DNA of 64,000 nucleotides from Prevotella sp. P5-92 (GTDB taxonomy: Bacteria; Bacteroidota; Bacteroidia; Bacteroidales; Bacteroidaceae): the NCBI RefSeq assembly GCF_002251245.1, contig NZ_NPJG01000007.1, positions 62,001-126,000 of the forward strand, in the 5' to 3' direction. The translations under genes were made by a program, and so were the position numbers. The notes under the pieces are model-generated. The model did not search any database and was not told the origin of the DNA. It saw nothing but the letters and a program-made list of their open reading frames with translations. Each line of letters starts with the position of its first letter. Position 1 is the first letter of the stretch. Positions 1 through 10,000 of this stretch are shown here, piece after piece.

Positions 1-134
1 AGTCCGCCAGTGATGCTGATGGGACCGAAAGACATTTGCTTTGTTCCGAGTACGTTTGCCGTGATGAGGCAAACGCAGAAGAGCATGCCGAAAAGCATAA
101 AAAGCACGCTCACTTGACGTTTTGTACTTTTCAT
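1..134 (-). CDS. Probable queuosine-precursor transporter (VUT/YhhQ family), N-terminal fragment
   Basis: Only the first 44 codons lie in the window; the gene runs off the left edge. The translation starts MKSTKRQVSVLFMLFGMLFC and continues with a hydrophobic stretch containing ITANVLGTK, then MSFGPISITGG. This matches the first membrane segment of the YhhQ/DUF165 family as I know it from Bacteroidales; that family imports queuosine precursors. The ATG is the first in frame after a non-coding gap. The stop of the antiporter upstream of the gap lies over 75 bases away, so co-transcription is possible but not shown. The call rests on a short stretch. Confidence 0.55.
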   Translation of the reverse strand, partial: MKSTKRQVSVLFMLFGMLFCVCLITANVLGTKQMSFGPISITGG

Positions 135-213
135 TTTGTTGTTTTTTAAAGGAGGTTAGACAATGACTCCTATTAATGAATACTAAATATCTCCGAAGAG
201 ACTGATTAATTAT

Positions 214-1197
214 TTATATGTTGCTAAGAAGATAAGCCATATATGTTGCGAAGCCGAGGGTAAGTATGCCACCTTCCCATCGTTCCACTGTGAGTTTAGT
301 CTTGGAGAAGAGCCACAGCACAAGCATTGAGACAACCATGGTGAGGATGTCGATGATGTTGATGCCGTTGATCTGCATAGGGCAGATGACTGCCGTGGAG
401 CCGAGAATGGCAAGGGTGTTGAACACGTTGCTGCCAATGACGTTGCCAATGGCTATGGCGGAGTTGCCTTTCTTTGCCGCCACCACACTGGTGGCTAACT
501 CGGGAAGCGAGGTGCCTCCGGCCACGATGGTTAGACCTACTATGCTTTCGCTGATGCCGAGCGTCAGTGCCACGTAGGAGGCCGAGCTGACGAAGAGGTT
601 GCTGCCGAAGATGAGCATTGCCAGTCCGCATATGAAGAAGGTGATGTTCTTCATGAGATCAAACAGGCTATTGTCTCTTGACTGTAGCTGACTGTCTTCG
701 TGTTGTGTGGCAGTCTTGGCTTTGTTCTTGCGTGCCATGCGTAGGGTATAGTTCATGAAATACATGAACACGGCGAGGAGCACGATGCCGTCGAGACGGC
801 TGATGCTATTTCCCGATAGTGATATGGCGGGACGGTCTATGCAGAGCACGAGCAACATTATGGCAGCAACGATAGCCCAGACCATATCTTTGTTCACGGT
901 GACGCGTGTCACATTTATGGGTGCTACCATGGCGGTGACGCCAACGATGAGCAGTACATTGAAGATATTGCTGCCGACTACGTTGCCGACAGCCATATCG
1001 GGAGTGCCGTTGAGTGCCGACATTAGGCTGACGAAGAACTCTGGTGCCGATGTACCAGCAGCCACGATGGTGAGTCCAATGACTATCTCGGGTATGTTCA
1101 TCCTTCTTGCGAGTGCCGAGGCACCGGCTGTCAGTCTGTCTGCTCCGTAAAGCACGATAGATATACCTATTATTATATATAATGAGTTGAGTAGCAT
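214..1197 (-). CDS. Calcium/sodium antiporter, CaCA family (YrbG-like)
   Basis: A 327-residue inner-membrane protein with about ten hydrophobic segments in two homologous halves. Each half holds an alpha repeat: GLTIVAAGTSAPE ends near residue 53 and GLTIVAGGTSLPE near residue 233, followed by GNVVGSNIFN (71-80) and its counterpart GNVIGSNVFN. These acidic/serine motifs bind Na+ and Ca2+ in this family, so the protein probably exchanges Ca2+ for Na+ across the cytoplasmic membrane. A hydrophilic loop with a charged stretch near residues 155-178 separates the halves. The length is normal for prokaryotic members. It follows purN by five bases and is the last clear gene of the rplY operon, an arrangement without an obvious functional link. 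Confidence 0.93.
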   Translation of the reverse strand: MLLNSLYIIIGISIVLYGADRLTAGASALARRMNIPEIVIGLTIVAAGTSAPEFFVSLMSALNGTPDMAVGNVVGSNIFNVLLIVGVTAMVAPINVTRVTVNKDMVWAIVAAIMLLVLCIDRPAISLSGNSISRLDGIVLLAVFMYFMNYTLRMARKNKAKTATQHEDSQLQSRDNSLFDLMKNITFFICGLAMLIFGSNLFVSSASYVALTLGISESIVGLTIVAGGTSLPELATSVVAAKKGNSAIAIGNVIGSNVFNTLAILGSTAVICPMQINGINIIDILTMVVSMLVLWLFSKTKLTVERWEGGILTLGFATYMAYLLSNI

Positions 1198-1202
1198 GGA
1201 TA

Positions 1203-1775
1203 CTATGATTGTTGGTTAATGACACGTGAGATGATAGTGGGGAAATGTTCTTTCTCCAAGGCATGTACCTTTTCGGCAATGTCGTCAGGGGTATCATCGG
1301 GCGAGAGGGCGGTGGTTGCTTGGAAGATAATCTCTCCATCGTCGCACTGTTGGCTGACATAGTGAATGGTAATGCCTGTGACAGTATCGCTGGCTGCTTT
1401 TACGGCCTCGTGTACGTGCCTGCCATACATGCCCTTGCCACCATATTTCGGCAATAACGAAGGGTGGATGTTGACGATGCGACGCGGAAAGGCGTTGATG
1501 AGCCACGAGGGAACCATCAGCAGAAAGCCAGCGAGGACGATGAAGTCGATGTCGTAACGGCGTAGCAAAGCCATCATGGTGTATTCGTCGTTAAAGTCGG
1601 ATTTTGTTACCACATGGCATGGGATGCCAAGGAGTTTGGCGCGTGTCACTACAAAAGCATCTGCCTTGTTGCAAACGAGCAGTGCCACCTTTGCTGACAA
1701 GTCGGTGAGGAAGTGGCGGGAGATATTCTCGAAGTTGCTCCCGCTGCCAGAGGCAAAGATTGCGATATTAGTCAT
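1203..1775 (-). CDS. purN: Phosphoribosylglycinamide formyltransferase (GAR transformylase)
   Basis: This enzyme transfers a formyl group from 10-formyltetrahydrofolate to GAR in purine synthesis. The 190-residue product starts MTNIAIFASGSGSN, with the phosphate-binding GSGSN loop at residues 10-14. The folate/active-site motif NIHPSLLP lies at 102-109 (His105 is the catalytic histidine position), and DDGEII at 145-150 supplies the catalytic aspartate. The reading frame is open further upstream, but that extension overlaps the neighbouring gene and does not look like PurN, so I chose the ATG that overlaps the S4-protein stop by eight bases. Coupled translation with that gene is likely. Confidence 0.96.
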   Translation of the reverse strand: MTNIAIFASGSGSNFENISRHFLTDLSAKVALLVCNKADAFVVTRAKLLGIPCHVVTKSDFNDEYTMMALLRRYDIDFIVLAGFLLMVPSWLINAFPRRIVNIHPSLLPKYGGKGMYGRHVHEAVKAASDTVTGITIHYVSQQCDDGEIIFQATTALSPDDTPDDIAEKVHALEKEHFPTIISRVINQQS

Positions 1776-2196
1776 CGTCGTCCTCCCAATCGTCAAAGTC
1801 GAAGCCCTCCATGGCAGGATCGATGAATGCGTCGAGTGAGCGGCGTTCCTTCTTAGTGGGTCTGCCAGTGCCTCGTGCCCTGTCAACAAATCCGCTTATC
1901 CGGTTCATCTCGAGCAGTTCATACTGGTCGGGAGTGGTGACATTCTCATAGATCTCAGGCAACAGTTTGGCTCCCACTCTCATCTCGATGGCTTTAAGAA
2001 CCTTGAAAGAGTAGGTGACGGGAGGTTTTCTTACTGCCACCACCTCGCCCACCTTCACAGGGCGTGATGGCTTGGCATTGACCCCTTGTATGGTGACGCG
2101 TCCGTTCTTGCATGCGTCAGCAGCTATGGAACGTGTCTTGAAGATTCGTGCAGCCCAGAGCCACTTGTCTATTCTTGCTTCGTTGTTGTCTGCCAT
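1768..2196 (-). CDS. S4-domain RNA-binding protein, Hsp15 (HslR) family
   Basis: A 142-residue basic protein with an acidic tail. The N-terminus ARIDKWLWAARIFKTRS is the classic start of an S4 domain, followed by GRVTIQGVNAKPSRPVKVGEVV, the second half of the fold. Hsp15 relatives bind stalled 50S subunits carrying nascent chains; that role is inferred from the family. The C-terminus ends in a run of aspartates (FDFDDWEDDDD), unusual for E. coli Hsp15 but common in Bacteroidota versions. The ATG chosen places the S4 fold at the very N-terminus; the open frame upstream of it lacks family similarity. It sits in the rplY-pth-purN operon, so it is grouped with translation genes. Confidence 0.88.
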   Translation of the reverse strand: MADNNEARIDKWLWAARIFKTRSIAADACKNGRVTIQGVNAKPSRPVKVGEVVAVRKPPVTYSFKVLKAIEMRVGAKLLPEIYENVTTPDQYELLEMNRISGFVDRARGTGRPTKKERRSLDAFIDPAMEGFDFDDWEDDDD

Positions 2197-2273
2197 AAAA
2201 ATATTTTTCAAGTTATGAATGTGCTTTACCCCTATACGGTCAGTTTTCTCTCTTGCTGTCAGAATATGTTGAG

Positions 2274-2843
2274 CTATTTTTTCTTGTTGAATGCATTCAT
2301 GGTGAAATCGACACCCGAGAGCACAAAGCTCCTGATAATGTCGCATGCTGTGTCGAACTTTGGTTCGAGAACTTTCATCTCTTCCTCGTTGTATTTCCCC
2401 AACACCCATTGTATTTGCATGCCCCTTTCAAACTCGTTGCCAATGCCTACGCGAAGACGGCTGTAGCGGTCGGTGCCCAACACTGACTGGATATGCCCCA
2501 GTCCGTTATGTCCTGCATTACTTCCTGAAGCCTTCAGTCGTAGTGTGCCAAGAGGGAGGGCGAGGTCATCGACGATGACGAGTAGTCGCTTTATGTCGAT
2601 ATTTTCCTTGTTCATCCAGTATCGTACGGCATTACCGCTAAGGTTCATATACGTGCTTGGCTTGAGCAGTATAACCTTACGTCCCTTTATGGATGTCTCA
2701 GCGACAAAGCCATAGCGCTTGTCGTCGAAAACAATATTGGACGCTTCTGCAAAAGCGTCCAATATCATAAAACCTGTATTGTGACGGGTCATATCGTATT
2801 CATCGCCGATATTGCCCAATCCCACAATCAAGAACTTGTCCAT
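2274..2843 (-). CDS. pth: Peptidyl-tRNA hydrolase
   Basis: Pth cleaves peptidyl-tRNAs that drop off the ribosome and recycles the tRNA. The 189-residue product starts [25 protein letters not shown], with the catalytic His21 in TRHN. The downstream motifs [21 protein letters not shown] (aspartate near 92) and [12 protein letters not shown] are all present. The ATG shares one base with the rplY stop (TAATG), so the two genes are almost certainly translationally coupled; rplY-pth is a very common pair in bacteria. An in-frame extension upstream of this ATG lies inside rplY and is not Pth-like. Confidence 0.97.
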   Translation of the reverse strand: MDKFLIVGLGNIGDEYDMTRHNTGFMILDAFAEASNIVFDDKRYGFVAETSIKGRKVILLKPSTYMNLSGNAVRYWMNKENIDIKRLLVIVDDLALPLGTLRLKASGSNAGHNGLGHIQSVLGTDRYSRLRVGIGNEFERGMQIQWVLGKYNEEEMKVLEPKFDTACDIIRSFVLSGVDFTMNAFNKKK

Positions 2844-3439
2844 TACTGAGCTGCAGCAGCGGCGGCAGAACGAGATGCACGTGTAGCCTTCACAGAGCAT
2901 ACAACAACGTCGGCCGGTGTGGAAAGAGTAAGACCCTCGAAGCTCAGCTCGCCCACCTTGATGCTCTTGCCGAGCTGGAGGTTGGTGACGTCTATGTCGA
3001 GGTGCTCAGGGATAGACTTGTAAGGAGCAGTAACGTTGATCTTGCGGATAGAGAGGTTGATACGACCACCGTCGCGAACACCCTGTGCGAGACCATTGAG
3101 CCTAACAGGAATACCGATGGTGATAGGCTTCACCTCGTTAACCTCATAGAAGTCAACATGGAGGAGGGCGTCAGTTACCGGGTGGAACTGGAGTTCCTTC
3201 ATCACTGCTACATGCTGCTCGCCATCGATGTCGAGGTTGACAACATAGATATGAGGAGTGTAAACCACCTTGCGGAGCTCGCTCATTGGGCAAACGAAAG
3301 ACATTGCCACTGGATGTCCGTTCTCGTCCTTCTTCTCACCGTAGATGTTACATGGGATAAGACCCTGCTTGCGCATCATCTTTGAGGCTTTCTTGCCAAG
3401 GTCGTTGCGCTTCTGACCTGATACGTTAATTTCTTTCAT
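2843..3439 (-). CDS. rplY: 50S ribosomal protein L25/general stress protein Ctc
   Basis: A 198-residue two-domain L25 (Ctc/TL5 type) that binds 5S rRNA. The N-terminal L25 domain begins [20 protein letters not shown] and holds the GLIPCNIYG segment near 26-34. The C-terminal beta domain covers roughly residues 95-185 and includes [18 protein letters not shown]. The protein ends in an alanine-rich tail. It is the first gene of the operon and lies about 100 bases from a good promoter. Length and order with pth fit the family well. Confidence 0.97.
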   Translation of the reverse strand: MKEINVSGQKRNDLGKKASKMMRKQGLIPCNIYGEKKDENGHPVAMSFVCPMSELRKVVYTPHIYVVNLDIDGEQHVAVMKELQFHPVTDALLHVDFYEVNEVKPITIGIPVRLNGLAQGVRDGGRINLSIRKINVTAPYKSIPEHLDIDVTNLQLGKSIKVGELSFEGLTLSTPADVVVCSVKATRASRSAAAAAAQ

Positions 3440-3538
3440 TTTAAATGATAATTGTGTTACTCTAAATTAAGTGTTTTTTCTTGTTGCCTAATTCACCATC
3501 ACACGAAATAAAATCCCGATGTGCTTGAAAAAGCGGTG

Positions 3539-3569
3539 CAAAGGTACTCATTTTTCTTCATTCTGGCAA
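3539..3569 (-). promoter_or_regulatory. Promoter of the rplY-pth operon
   Basis: On the minus strand TTG is followed after 20 bases by TACCTTTG, an exact Bacteroidota sigma-ABfr -33/-7 pair. It lies about 100 bases ahead of rplY. Confidence 0.75.
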
Positions 3570-3605
3570 GTAAAACATAAAAAAATGCAATATTTCTGCA
3601 TAATA

Positions 3606-3637
3606 TTTGCTTAATAAGGGAAAAATGCCTAAATTTG
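3606..3637 (+). promoter_or_regulatory. Promoter of the nusB operon
   Basis: TTTG, 20 bases, then TAAATTTG (TAnnTTTG). The -7 box ends 34 bases before the nusB ATG. It is divergent from the rplY promoter. Confidence 0.8.
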
Positions 3638-3671
3638 CACCACGAAAAAAAGAAAGATACAAAAAAACAGT

Positions 3672-4628
3672 ATGATTAATCGAGAATTGATAAGAGTAAA
3701 GATAGTGCAGCTTACTTATGCTTACTATCAGAACGGAAACAACAATATCGACGCTGCTGAGAAGGAGCTGTTGTTTAGCCTTTCGAAGGCTTATGACCTT
3801 TATAATTATATGCTGTCGCTTATGGTGGCAGTGACAAAGGAGGCCAAGGAATACTGGAACGTGATGGAGAGAAAAGCCCGTCGAGAGGGCTTTGACCGAC
3901 CTTCGTCGAAGTTTGCAGACAACCGTTTTGTGCTGCAGCTGGAAAACAATCGTATGCTCAACGAATTCCTGGAAAGCAAGAAAATGTCGTGGGATAACCA
4001 TGCAGACTTTGTCAAACGCCTGTACGGACGCATTCGCGAGGCTCAGTTCTACAAGGACTATCTCGACAACCGTGAGGACAATTATGAGTGTGACAAGGAA
4101 ATATGGCGTAAGATATACAAAGCCTTTATCAAAGACAACGACGAGATAGACGAGATGATAGAGGACGAGAGCCTATATTGGAATGACGACAAGGAAATTG
4201 TTGACACCTTTGTCATAAAGACCATAAAGCGGTTTGAGGAGAAAAACGGAGCAAAACAGCCACTTTTGCCTGAGTATGATAGTGATGACGATCGCGATTT
4301 CGCAAGAAAACTCTTCCGTGCCTCCATTCTCCGTGCCGACGAGTACCAAAGATACATGAATGAAGCGTCGCGCAACTGGGATTTCAGTCGTTTGGCATTC
4401 ATGGACGTTATACTCATGCAGATTGCTATAGCCGAGATGATGACTTTCCCCAATATCCCCATTAACGTCACCATTAATGAGTTTGTAGAACTTGCCAAGC
4501 TCTATAGCACATCTCGTAGCGGAGGATATGTCAACGGCATGCTTGATGCCATAGCACATAACCTTATAGAAAGTGGTCGCATGATAAAAGCTATGCCACA
4601 GCAGAGGGATGAAGAGGAGATGCAATGA
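3672..4628 (+). CDS. nusB: Transcription antitermination factor NusB, long Bacteroidota form
   Basis: A 318-residue protein, over twice the length of E. coli NusB. The N-terminal half (MINRELIRVKIVQLTYAYYQ, then mostly charged helices) is the Bacteroidota-type extension. The C-terminal part, from about residue 205 (FARKLFRASILRADEYQRYM) through FMDVILMQIAIAEMM, NVTINEFVELAKLYST and GYVNGMLDAIAHNL, is the conserved NusB fold that binds boxA RNA together with NusE/S10 during rRNA transcription. It heads a plus-strand operon. The ATG follows the promoter directly. Confidence 0.92.
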   Translation: MINRELIRVKIVQLTYAYYQNGNNNIDAAEKELLFSLSKAYDLYNYMLSLMVAVTKEAKEYWNVMERKARREGFDRPSSKFADNRFVLQLENNRMLNEFLESKKMSWDNHADFVKRLYGRIREAQFYKDYLDNREDNYECDKEIWRKIYKAFIKDNDEIDEMIEDESLYWNDDKEIVDTFVIKTIKRFEEKNGAKQPLLPEYDSDDDRDFARKLFRASILRADEYQRYMNEASRNWDFSRLAFMDVILMQIAIAEMMTFPNIPINVTINEFVELAKLYSTSRSGGYVNGMLDAIAHNLIESGRMIKAMPQQRDEEEMQ

Positions 4629-4684
4629 AGCGTCACACCTATTTTAATATAAAAGAAAACAAAATATAAAATAATTACGGTAAT

Positions 4685-5011
4685 ATGACAGTATTGGTTT
4701 TGGCCGCACAGGCTGGCGGCGCAAATGGTGGCGGCATGAGCATGCTGCTGATGATGGTGGCCCTCTTTGCCATCATGTGGTTTTTCATGATTCGTCCACA
4801 ACAAAAAAAACAGAAAGAGATACAGAAGTTCCAAAACTCGCTTGCCGAGGGAATGTCGGTGGTCACTGGAGGTGGCATATATGGCACCGTGAAAAGGGTT
4901 GACATAGCCACTGGCATTGTCGATGTGGAAATCGCCAAGGGCGTGACAATACGCGTCGACAAGGGATACGTGTTTAAGGATGCTTCCGCTAACCAACCAG
5001 GAGCGAAATAA
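4685..5011 (+). CDS. yajC: Preprotein translocase subunit YajC
   Basis: A 108-residue small membrane protein associated with SecDF in the Sec translocon. A single membrane helix spans roughly residues 18-37 (MSMLLMMVALFAIMWFFMI). It is followed by the signature RPQQKKQKEIQKFQNSL and VTGGGIYGTVKRV, which is standard YajC. It lies 56 bases after nusB. The nusB-yajC-ybbR-coaE order is common in Bacteroidales. Confidence 0.95.
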   Translation: MTVLVLAAQAGGANGGGMSMLLMMVALFAIMWFFMIRPQQKKQKEIQKFQNSLAEGMSVVTGGGIYGTVKRVDIATGIVDVEIAKGVTIRVDKGYVFKDASANQPGAK

Positions 5012-5018
5012 TACGTTG

Positions 5019-6002
5019 ATGAGTATAGGGCACACTATATCCCGAAAGGTCAGGGATTTCCTATTCGCTGCAGTGAATGGGGAATTTCTGATTTTTTTGT
5101 TCTTTTTCGCACTCGCAGGTGTCTTTTGGCTCCTCATGTCGCTCAACGAGACATTAGAAAGAGAGATAAAGGTACCAGTGAGACTGGTTAATGTGCCCGA
5201 TAATGTGGTGCTTATGAGCAACGAGACTGACACGGTGAAGCTGACCTTGCGCGACAAGGGACTGGTGCTCGCAGGATATGTCTATGGTGACGGATTGAAG
5301 CCTATTAATCTCAATTTCAAGGCTTATGCCAAAGACTCGGCTGGCTATGTCGCGCTGCCTATGGCAGAGATCAACCGTTTGCTGTATCTTCAGCTCTCAG
5401 CATCTACTAAGATCGTACAGACCAAGGGCGACAAGTATGAGATTTACTACAACTACGGACTATCGAAAAAGGTTCCTGTGAAGTGGAAAGGAACTGTAGA
5501 ACCCGAACACCTCTATTTCATCTCAAACGTGGATTACAGTCCTGACAGCGTCACCGTATATGCCTCGGCTAAGCTCCTTGAGACAATAACCGAAGCCCAT
5601 ACGGAAGATCTCTCAATCAGCAATTTCCGAGATACACTAACTGTTGGAACTCGCATAACCAAGATGAGAGGAGTGAAATTCATTCCAGAGAAAGTAAACG
5701 TGAGGTTTATGACTGATGTGCTCACAGAAGAAAGTATACACGACATACCGATCGAGGGTATTAATGTGCCAAACGGTAAAGTGCTTCGCACCTTCCCTGC
5801 AAAGGTGAACGTTAGGTTTGTCACTGGTGTTAGCCAATTCAGGAAACTCACAAAAGAAGACTTCAAAGTCGTGGCTGACTATGACGAGATAGCAGACGGT
5901 AAAAAAGAGAAATGTACCGTACAGCTGCGTTTAGTCCCACATGGGGTGTCGAGGGCGACGCTCAACGTACAACAAGTGGATTACCTCATAGAAGAAGATT
6001 AA
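5019..6002 (+). CDS. YbbR-like domain membrane-anchored protein
   Basis: A 327-residue protein with an N-terminal membrane helix (about residues 20-40, LIFLFFFALAGVFWLLM) and an extracytoplasmic part made of YbbR-type beta repeats. Examples are ETDTVKLTLRDKG and, later, SVTVYASAKLLETITEAHTE. YbbR/CdaR proteins often act with cyclic-di-AMP cyclases elsewhere, but no cyclase is present here, so the role is unknown. An earlier in-frame ATG (4,980) would overlap yajC by 32 bases; I preferred the ATG eight bases after the yajC stop. Confidence 0.82.
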   Translation: MSIGHTISRKVRDFLFAAVNGEFLIFLFFFALAGVFWLLMSLNETLEREIKVPVRLVNVPDNVVLMSNETDTVKLTLRDKGLVLAGYVYGDGLKPINLNFKAYAKDSAGYVALPMAEINRLLYLQLSASTKIVQTKGDKYEIYYNYGLSKKVPVKWKGTVEPEHLYFISNVDYSPDSVTVYASAKLLETITEAHTEDLSISNFRDTLTVGTRITKMRGVKFIPEKVNVRFMTDVLTEESIHDIPIEGINVPNGKVLRTFPAKVNVRFVTGVSQFRKLTKEDFKVVADYDEIADGKKEKCTVQLRLVPHGVSRATLNVQQVDYLIEED

Positions 6003-6006
6003 GCAG

Positions 6007-6591
6007 ATGACAGATTATCCAAAACAAAAACCTGCCTCGGTGGCAATAACCGGCGGCATAGGAAGCGGGAAAAGCTATGTCTGCAGTAAGCTGAGACTGA
6101 GGGGTATTGACATATACGATTGCGATTCACACGCCAAGACCATCATCGCCACCTCAAACAAGATACGACAGAGGCTGACAAAACTAATAGGGAAAGACAC
6201 GTTCCTTCCTGACGGGAGGATGAACAAGGCATCGGTGGCAAACTTCCTATTAGCTTCGAAAGAGAATAACGATGCCATAAACGCAATTGTGCATCCCGCA
6301 GTGGCTGAAGACTTCTTGACGTCAGATGTCAGATGGATGGAGTGCGCAATTCTTTATGAATCAGGATTCGACCGGCTCGTGGAGAAAATAATCGCCGTAG
6401 TAGCACCCGAAGAGGTGCGCGAGGAGAGGATTATGCTACGTGACGGAGTCAGCCGTGACAAAGCTCGCGACTGGATAGAGAGGCAGATGCCGCAACAAGA
6501 AGTGGCAGAAAGAGCCGACTATACGATAGTCAACGATGGCCTACAAGATGTGGACCATCAAATAAACGAAATATTAAAAGTACTTTTATAA
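6007..6591 (+). CDS. coaE: Dephospho-CoA kinase
   Basis: The last step of coenzyme A synthesis: phosphorylation of the 3' hydroxyl of dephospho-CoA. The 194-residue product has the P-loop GGIGSGKS at residues 16-23, the substrate region DIYDCDSHAK near 35-44, and AIVHPAV and the lid segment RIMLRDGVSRDKARDWIERQMP in the C-terminal half. The ATG lies four bases after the ybbR stop. Confidence 0.96.
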   Translation: MTDYPKQKPASVAITGGIGSGKSYVCSKLRLRGIDIYDCDSHAKTIIATSNKIRQRLTKLIGKDTFLPDGRMNKASVANFLLASKENNDAINAIVHPAVAEDFLTSDVRWMECAILYESGFDRLVEKIIAVVAPEEVREERIMLRDGVSRDKARDWIERQMPQQEVAERADYTIVNDGLQDVDHQINEILKVLL

Positions 6592-6607
6592 ACTTATATA
6601 AACAACA

Positions 6608-7051
6608 ATGTTACAGACAATTTTAGCCATTTCCGGTAAGCCCGGACTCTACAAATTGGTTTCAAGAGCCAAGAACAGCTTGATAGTGGAAATACTTGAC
6701 GAAACACACCGTCGTTTGCCAGCATTCGCTGCTGACAGGATAACGTCACTTGCTGACATAGCGATGTACACCGACGGTGATGATGTGCCACTCGGAAAGG
6801 TTCTCGAGAACATGAAGCAGTTGGAAGAATCCAAAGAGGCATCGATAAACTATAAGAAAGCCTCTGGTGACGAACTTCGCGAATATTTCGCTAAGGTATT
6901 ACCCAATTTCGACCGCGAGCGTGTGCATGTCAGCGACATAAAGAAACTCATTCAGTGGTATAATATTCTCGTGAATAACGGAGTGACCGACTTTGAGAAC
7001 GAGATGCAGCCTACTCCAGGTGACAACATCGACGATCGTCAGGAGGCGTGA
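6608..7051 (+). CDS. DUF5606 domain-containing protein
   Basis: A 147-residue protein beginning MLQTILAISGKPGLYKLVSR, a family found in Bacteroidota whose function I do not know. It is soluble, with no signal peptide. The N-terminal half looks like a small beta fold (GLYKLVSRAKNSLIVEIL) and the C-terminal half is helical and charged (ELREYFAKVLPNFDRERVHVSDIKKLIQWYNIL). The stop overlaps the GTG start of the helicase (GTGA), so the two are translated together. Confidence 0.85.
   Translation: MLQTILAISGKPGLYKLVSRAKNSLIVEILDETHRRLPAFAADRITSLADIAMYTDGDDVPLGKVLENMKQLEESKEASINYKKASGDELREYFAKVLPNFDRERVHVSDIKKLIQWYNILVNNGVTDFENEMQPTPGDNIDDRQEA
7041..7046 (+). promoter_or_regulatory. Strong Shine-Dalgarno site of the helicase gene
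   Basis: AGGAGG lies one base before the GTG codon and within the end of the DUF5606 gene. Such a site is rare in this window, and it supports either this GTG or re-initiation by ribosomes ending on DUF5606. The spacing is too short for a classical site, so coupling is the better reading. Confidence 0.4.
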
Positions 7052-10000
7052 GCGGGAAGTTTGGATATACAGCCGAAGAATATTTCGGCATGATTGGCGA
7101 TGCCGTCGAGAGGCTTGACACCTCCTCGACGGCATCGTTGCGCTCTTTCTATGCCTCTATAGACAAGGTTGCAAGACTCGCGGTGACACAACGTGTGGCC
7201 GACTACGACATCGCCTTTGCCGCAGGTACATTCGCAAAGGCAGACTATTTAACAAAACAACTGTCCATTGACCGTTTCGTATATCGTGACTTCAACGAGG
7301 CACGAAATATCATACGTCATATAGATAGATATACAGATGAACTGCAACATCTTTGGGCGCATGATGCAAAGGCAGTGGCAATGTTTGTAAGTGCTATTTA
7401 CAATGGCGCCGAGATACCCGAAAACCTAATGCGTAGCTTTCCTGTTTCTCCACGGAGACGGGAACAACAGAAACTGCTTGCCACTAAGATGCGTGTCGCT
7501 GTCGTTGGAGTAAAAGATGACGTTATTGTCGCAACCTTAGAAACGACGGGCGAAGAGGTGAGCGTGATATGTCGCGAGACACAACGCTACCTGCTGAAAT
7601 TGGTGAGCGAGGGAAACCAAATGAACCTTGTGTTGCCACGACGGTCAAGACAAAGGGACGATGCACTGGAGGCAGAACACATCATACTTCATCCCGATCT
7701 TCTCGTCAATGTCACCACCATTGCTTCTTGCTTCGAAGACTATGCCACCGACGCCCGTATCTTCTATTTTAACAAGATAAAACCATCGCAAAACACAATA
7801 CACACACTGCTCGGTAATTTCGCCGGTATGATGCTTGATGACACTATACACCATATAGACACCACATATGCAAAGAGTATCTTGCGCTTCTGTCGCGACA
7901 ACGCACTTGCTGTGGTCCAATGTGCATCAGCTCTCGGTACAGACTTTCATACTCAGGCACAGAAGCAACTAAGACATATCAAGTACGTGATAGACAAGGT
8001 GATGCCTGCAGAGGTGAATGGATTCGACTCACGACAGGTGATCCTTGAACCCTCGTTCGTCTGTGAGATGCTCGGCGTTCAAGGACGTATGGATATGCTA
8101 CAGATAGACTTTCGGGTTCTGGTAGAGCAAAAGGCTGGAAAAGGCGTCTTTGGCTATGGAGACCATCCCGGCGAACCACCAAGACAAAAGACCAAACACT
8201 ACGTCCAGCTATTGCTCTATATGGCAGTGCTGCATTACAGTTATAATATCCCACAAACCGACATATTCTCATTCCTGCTCTATTCAAGATATGACAAGAG
8301 CCTTCTCCAACTTGGTGCAGCACCTGCACTGCTGCAAGACGCCATACGCATACGTAACCAGATAGCGTGGAGCGAGTATTACCTCGCAGATGGCGGTTTC
8401 GACATCTACGAATGTCTCTCTTCTTCCAGCATCCAGCCTCATGCTACGGCAAAGAAATTCTATGACACATATATAGCCCCTGCCCTCGACGAGATAACAG
8501 ATCCTATAAGGAAGGCGTCACCCGAGCTGAAAGCTTATTTCAAGTGTTTCATGACATTTGTTCAGAAGGAGAGCGTACTTTCACGTACCGGCACTGTAAC
8601 ACGCGACGATGACGGATCTGCGCAGCTATGGCTACTGTCTGCTGAGGAAAAGGCGGAAGTAGGTAATATTTTTTATAAACTAATACTTGATGCACATAGC
8701 TGTGAGACAAATAGTTATGGGGCGGTGGAATATGTCACACTACGCTTTCCTGAAGACAACAGACAAGACACTTACACCTCTTCGTTCCGCAACGGCGATA
8801 TGGTCATCTTTTATCCTTATCCAAAGAAAGCCATGCCCGACGCCCGACGCACAATGGTGTTCAGAGCCAATATCATTGACATCTCGCTCGAAGGCATTCG
8901 TCTCGGACTGCTCGACCCGCAGACTCATCCAGATGTCTTCCTCAACCGCTACAACTCACTATGGGCTGTGGAATATGGAGCAGGAGAGATATCCTCAGGA
9001 GGACTTTATGTGGTTCTTCATTCGCTGCTCTCAACCACAGACAGCCGTTGTCGTCTTCTCCTTTCGCAACGCCGACCCATCATAGATACGTCGGTAAGTC
9101 TTATTGGTGATTATGGTGACTTTAACACGCTTGTATTACGAGCTATGCAGGCACGTGACATGTTTCTCGTCATCGGTCCTCCGGGTACGGGCAAGACCTC
9201 TTTTGCTATGCTCAACATACTGCGCGAGGAACTACTTTACGAGACATCGTCAGTGTTGTTATTGTCATACACCAACCGTGCAGTAGATGAGATGTGTGGT
9301 AAACTTGTTGAACAGGGTATCGACTTCTTGCGGATAGGCAATAAGATGGCTTGTGATCCAGCGTACAGAGAATATATGATCGACGAGAAAGTCTCGTCAT
9401 GCAGCCGTCTTGACGATATCGTTGAATTGGTGATCAAAGCAAGAGTGGTATGCGCCACGGTGTCAACGCTTAACTCTCATCAGGAACTACTCTCCATGCG
9501 CCATTTCTCGCTAGCTATCGTTGATGAAGCGTCACAGATACTTGAACCGCATATCGTTGGTTTGCTGGCGGCATGCTGCACGGAAGATGGCGAGGAATCA
9601 ATAGGACGTTTCGTGCTTATCGGCGACCATAAGCAGCTACCGGCCGTGGTGCTGCAAAGCAAGGAAGAGACCATCGTTACTAACCCGCTGCTTACCGCAC
9701 TCGACATACGTGACTGCCGCCACTCCTTGTTCCAAAGGCTGTTACGACGCTATGTCTCGTGTCCCGATGTCACAGCCATGCTTACTCGTCAGGGACGTAT
9801 GCATCGCGACATAGCAGAATTTCCCAGCAAATGTTTCTACTCTGGACTTCTTCAACCCGTACCACTTAGCCATCAGTTGCGGGAACTACCTTATCCAGAT
9901 GAAGAGGCAGACCCATGGACAAAGCTATTGCTGAAGAGTAGGGTAGTGTTTGTCAATGCTCCCTTACCAAAGAGTTCACCTTCCGATAAGGTAAATACCG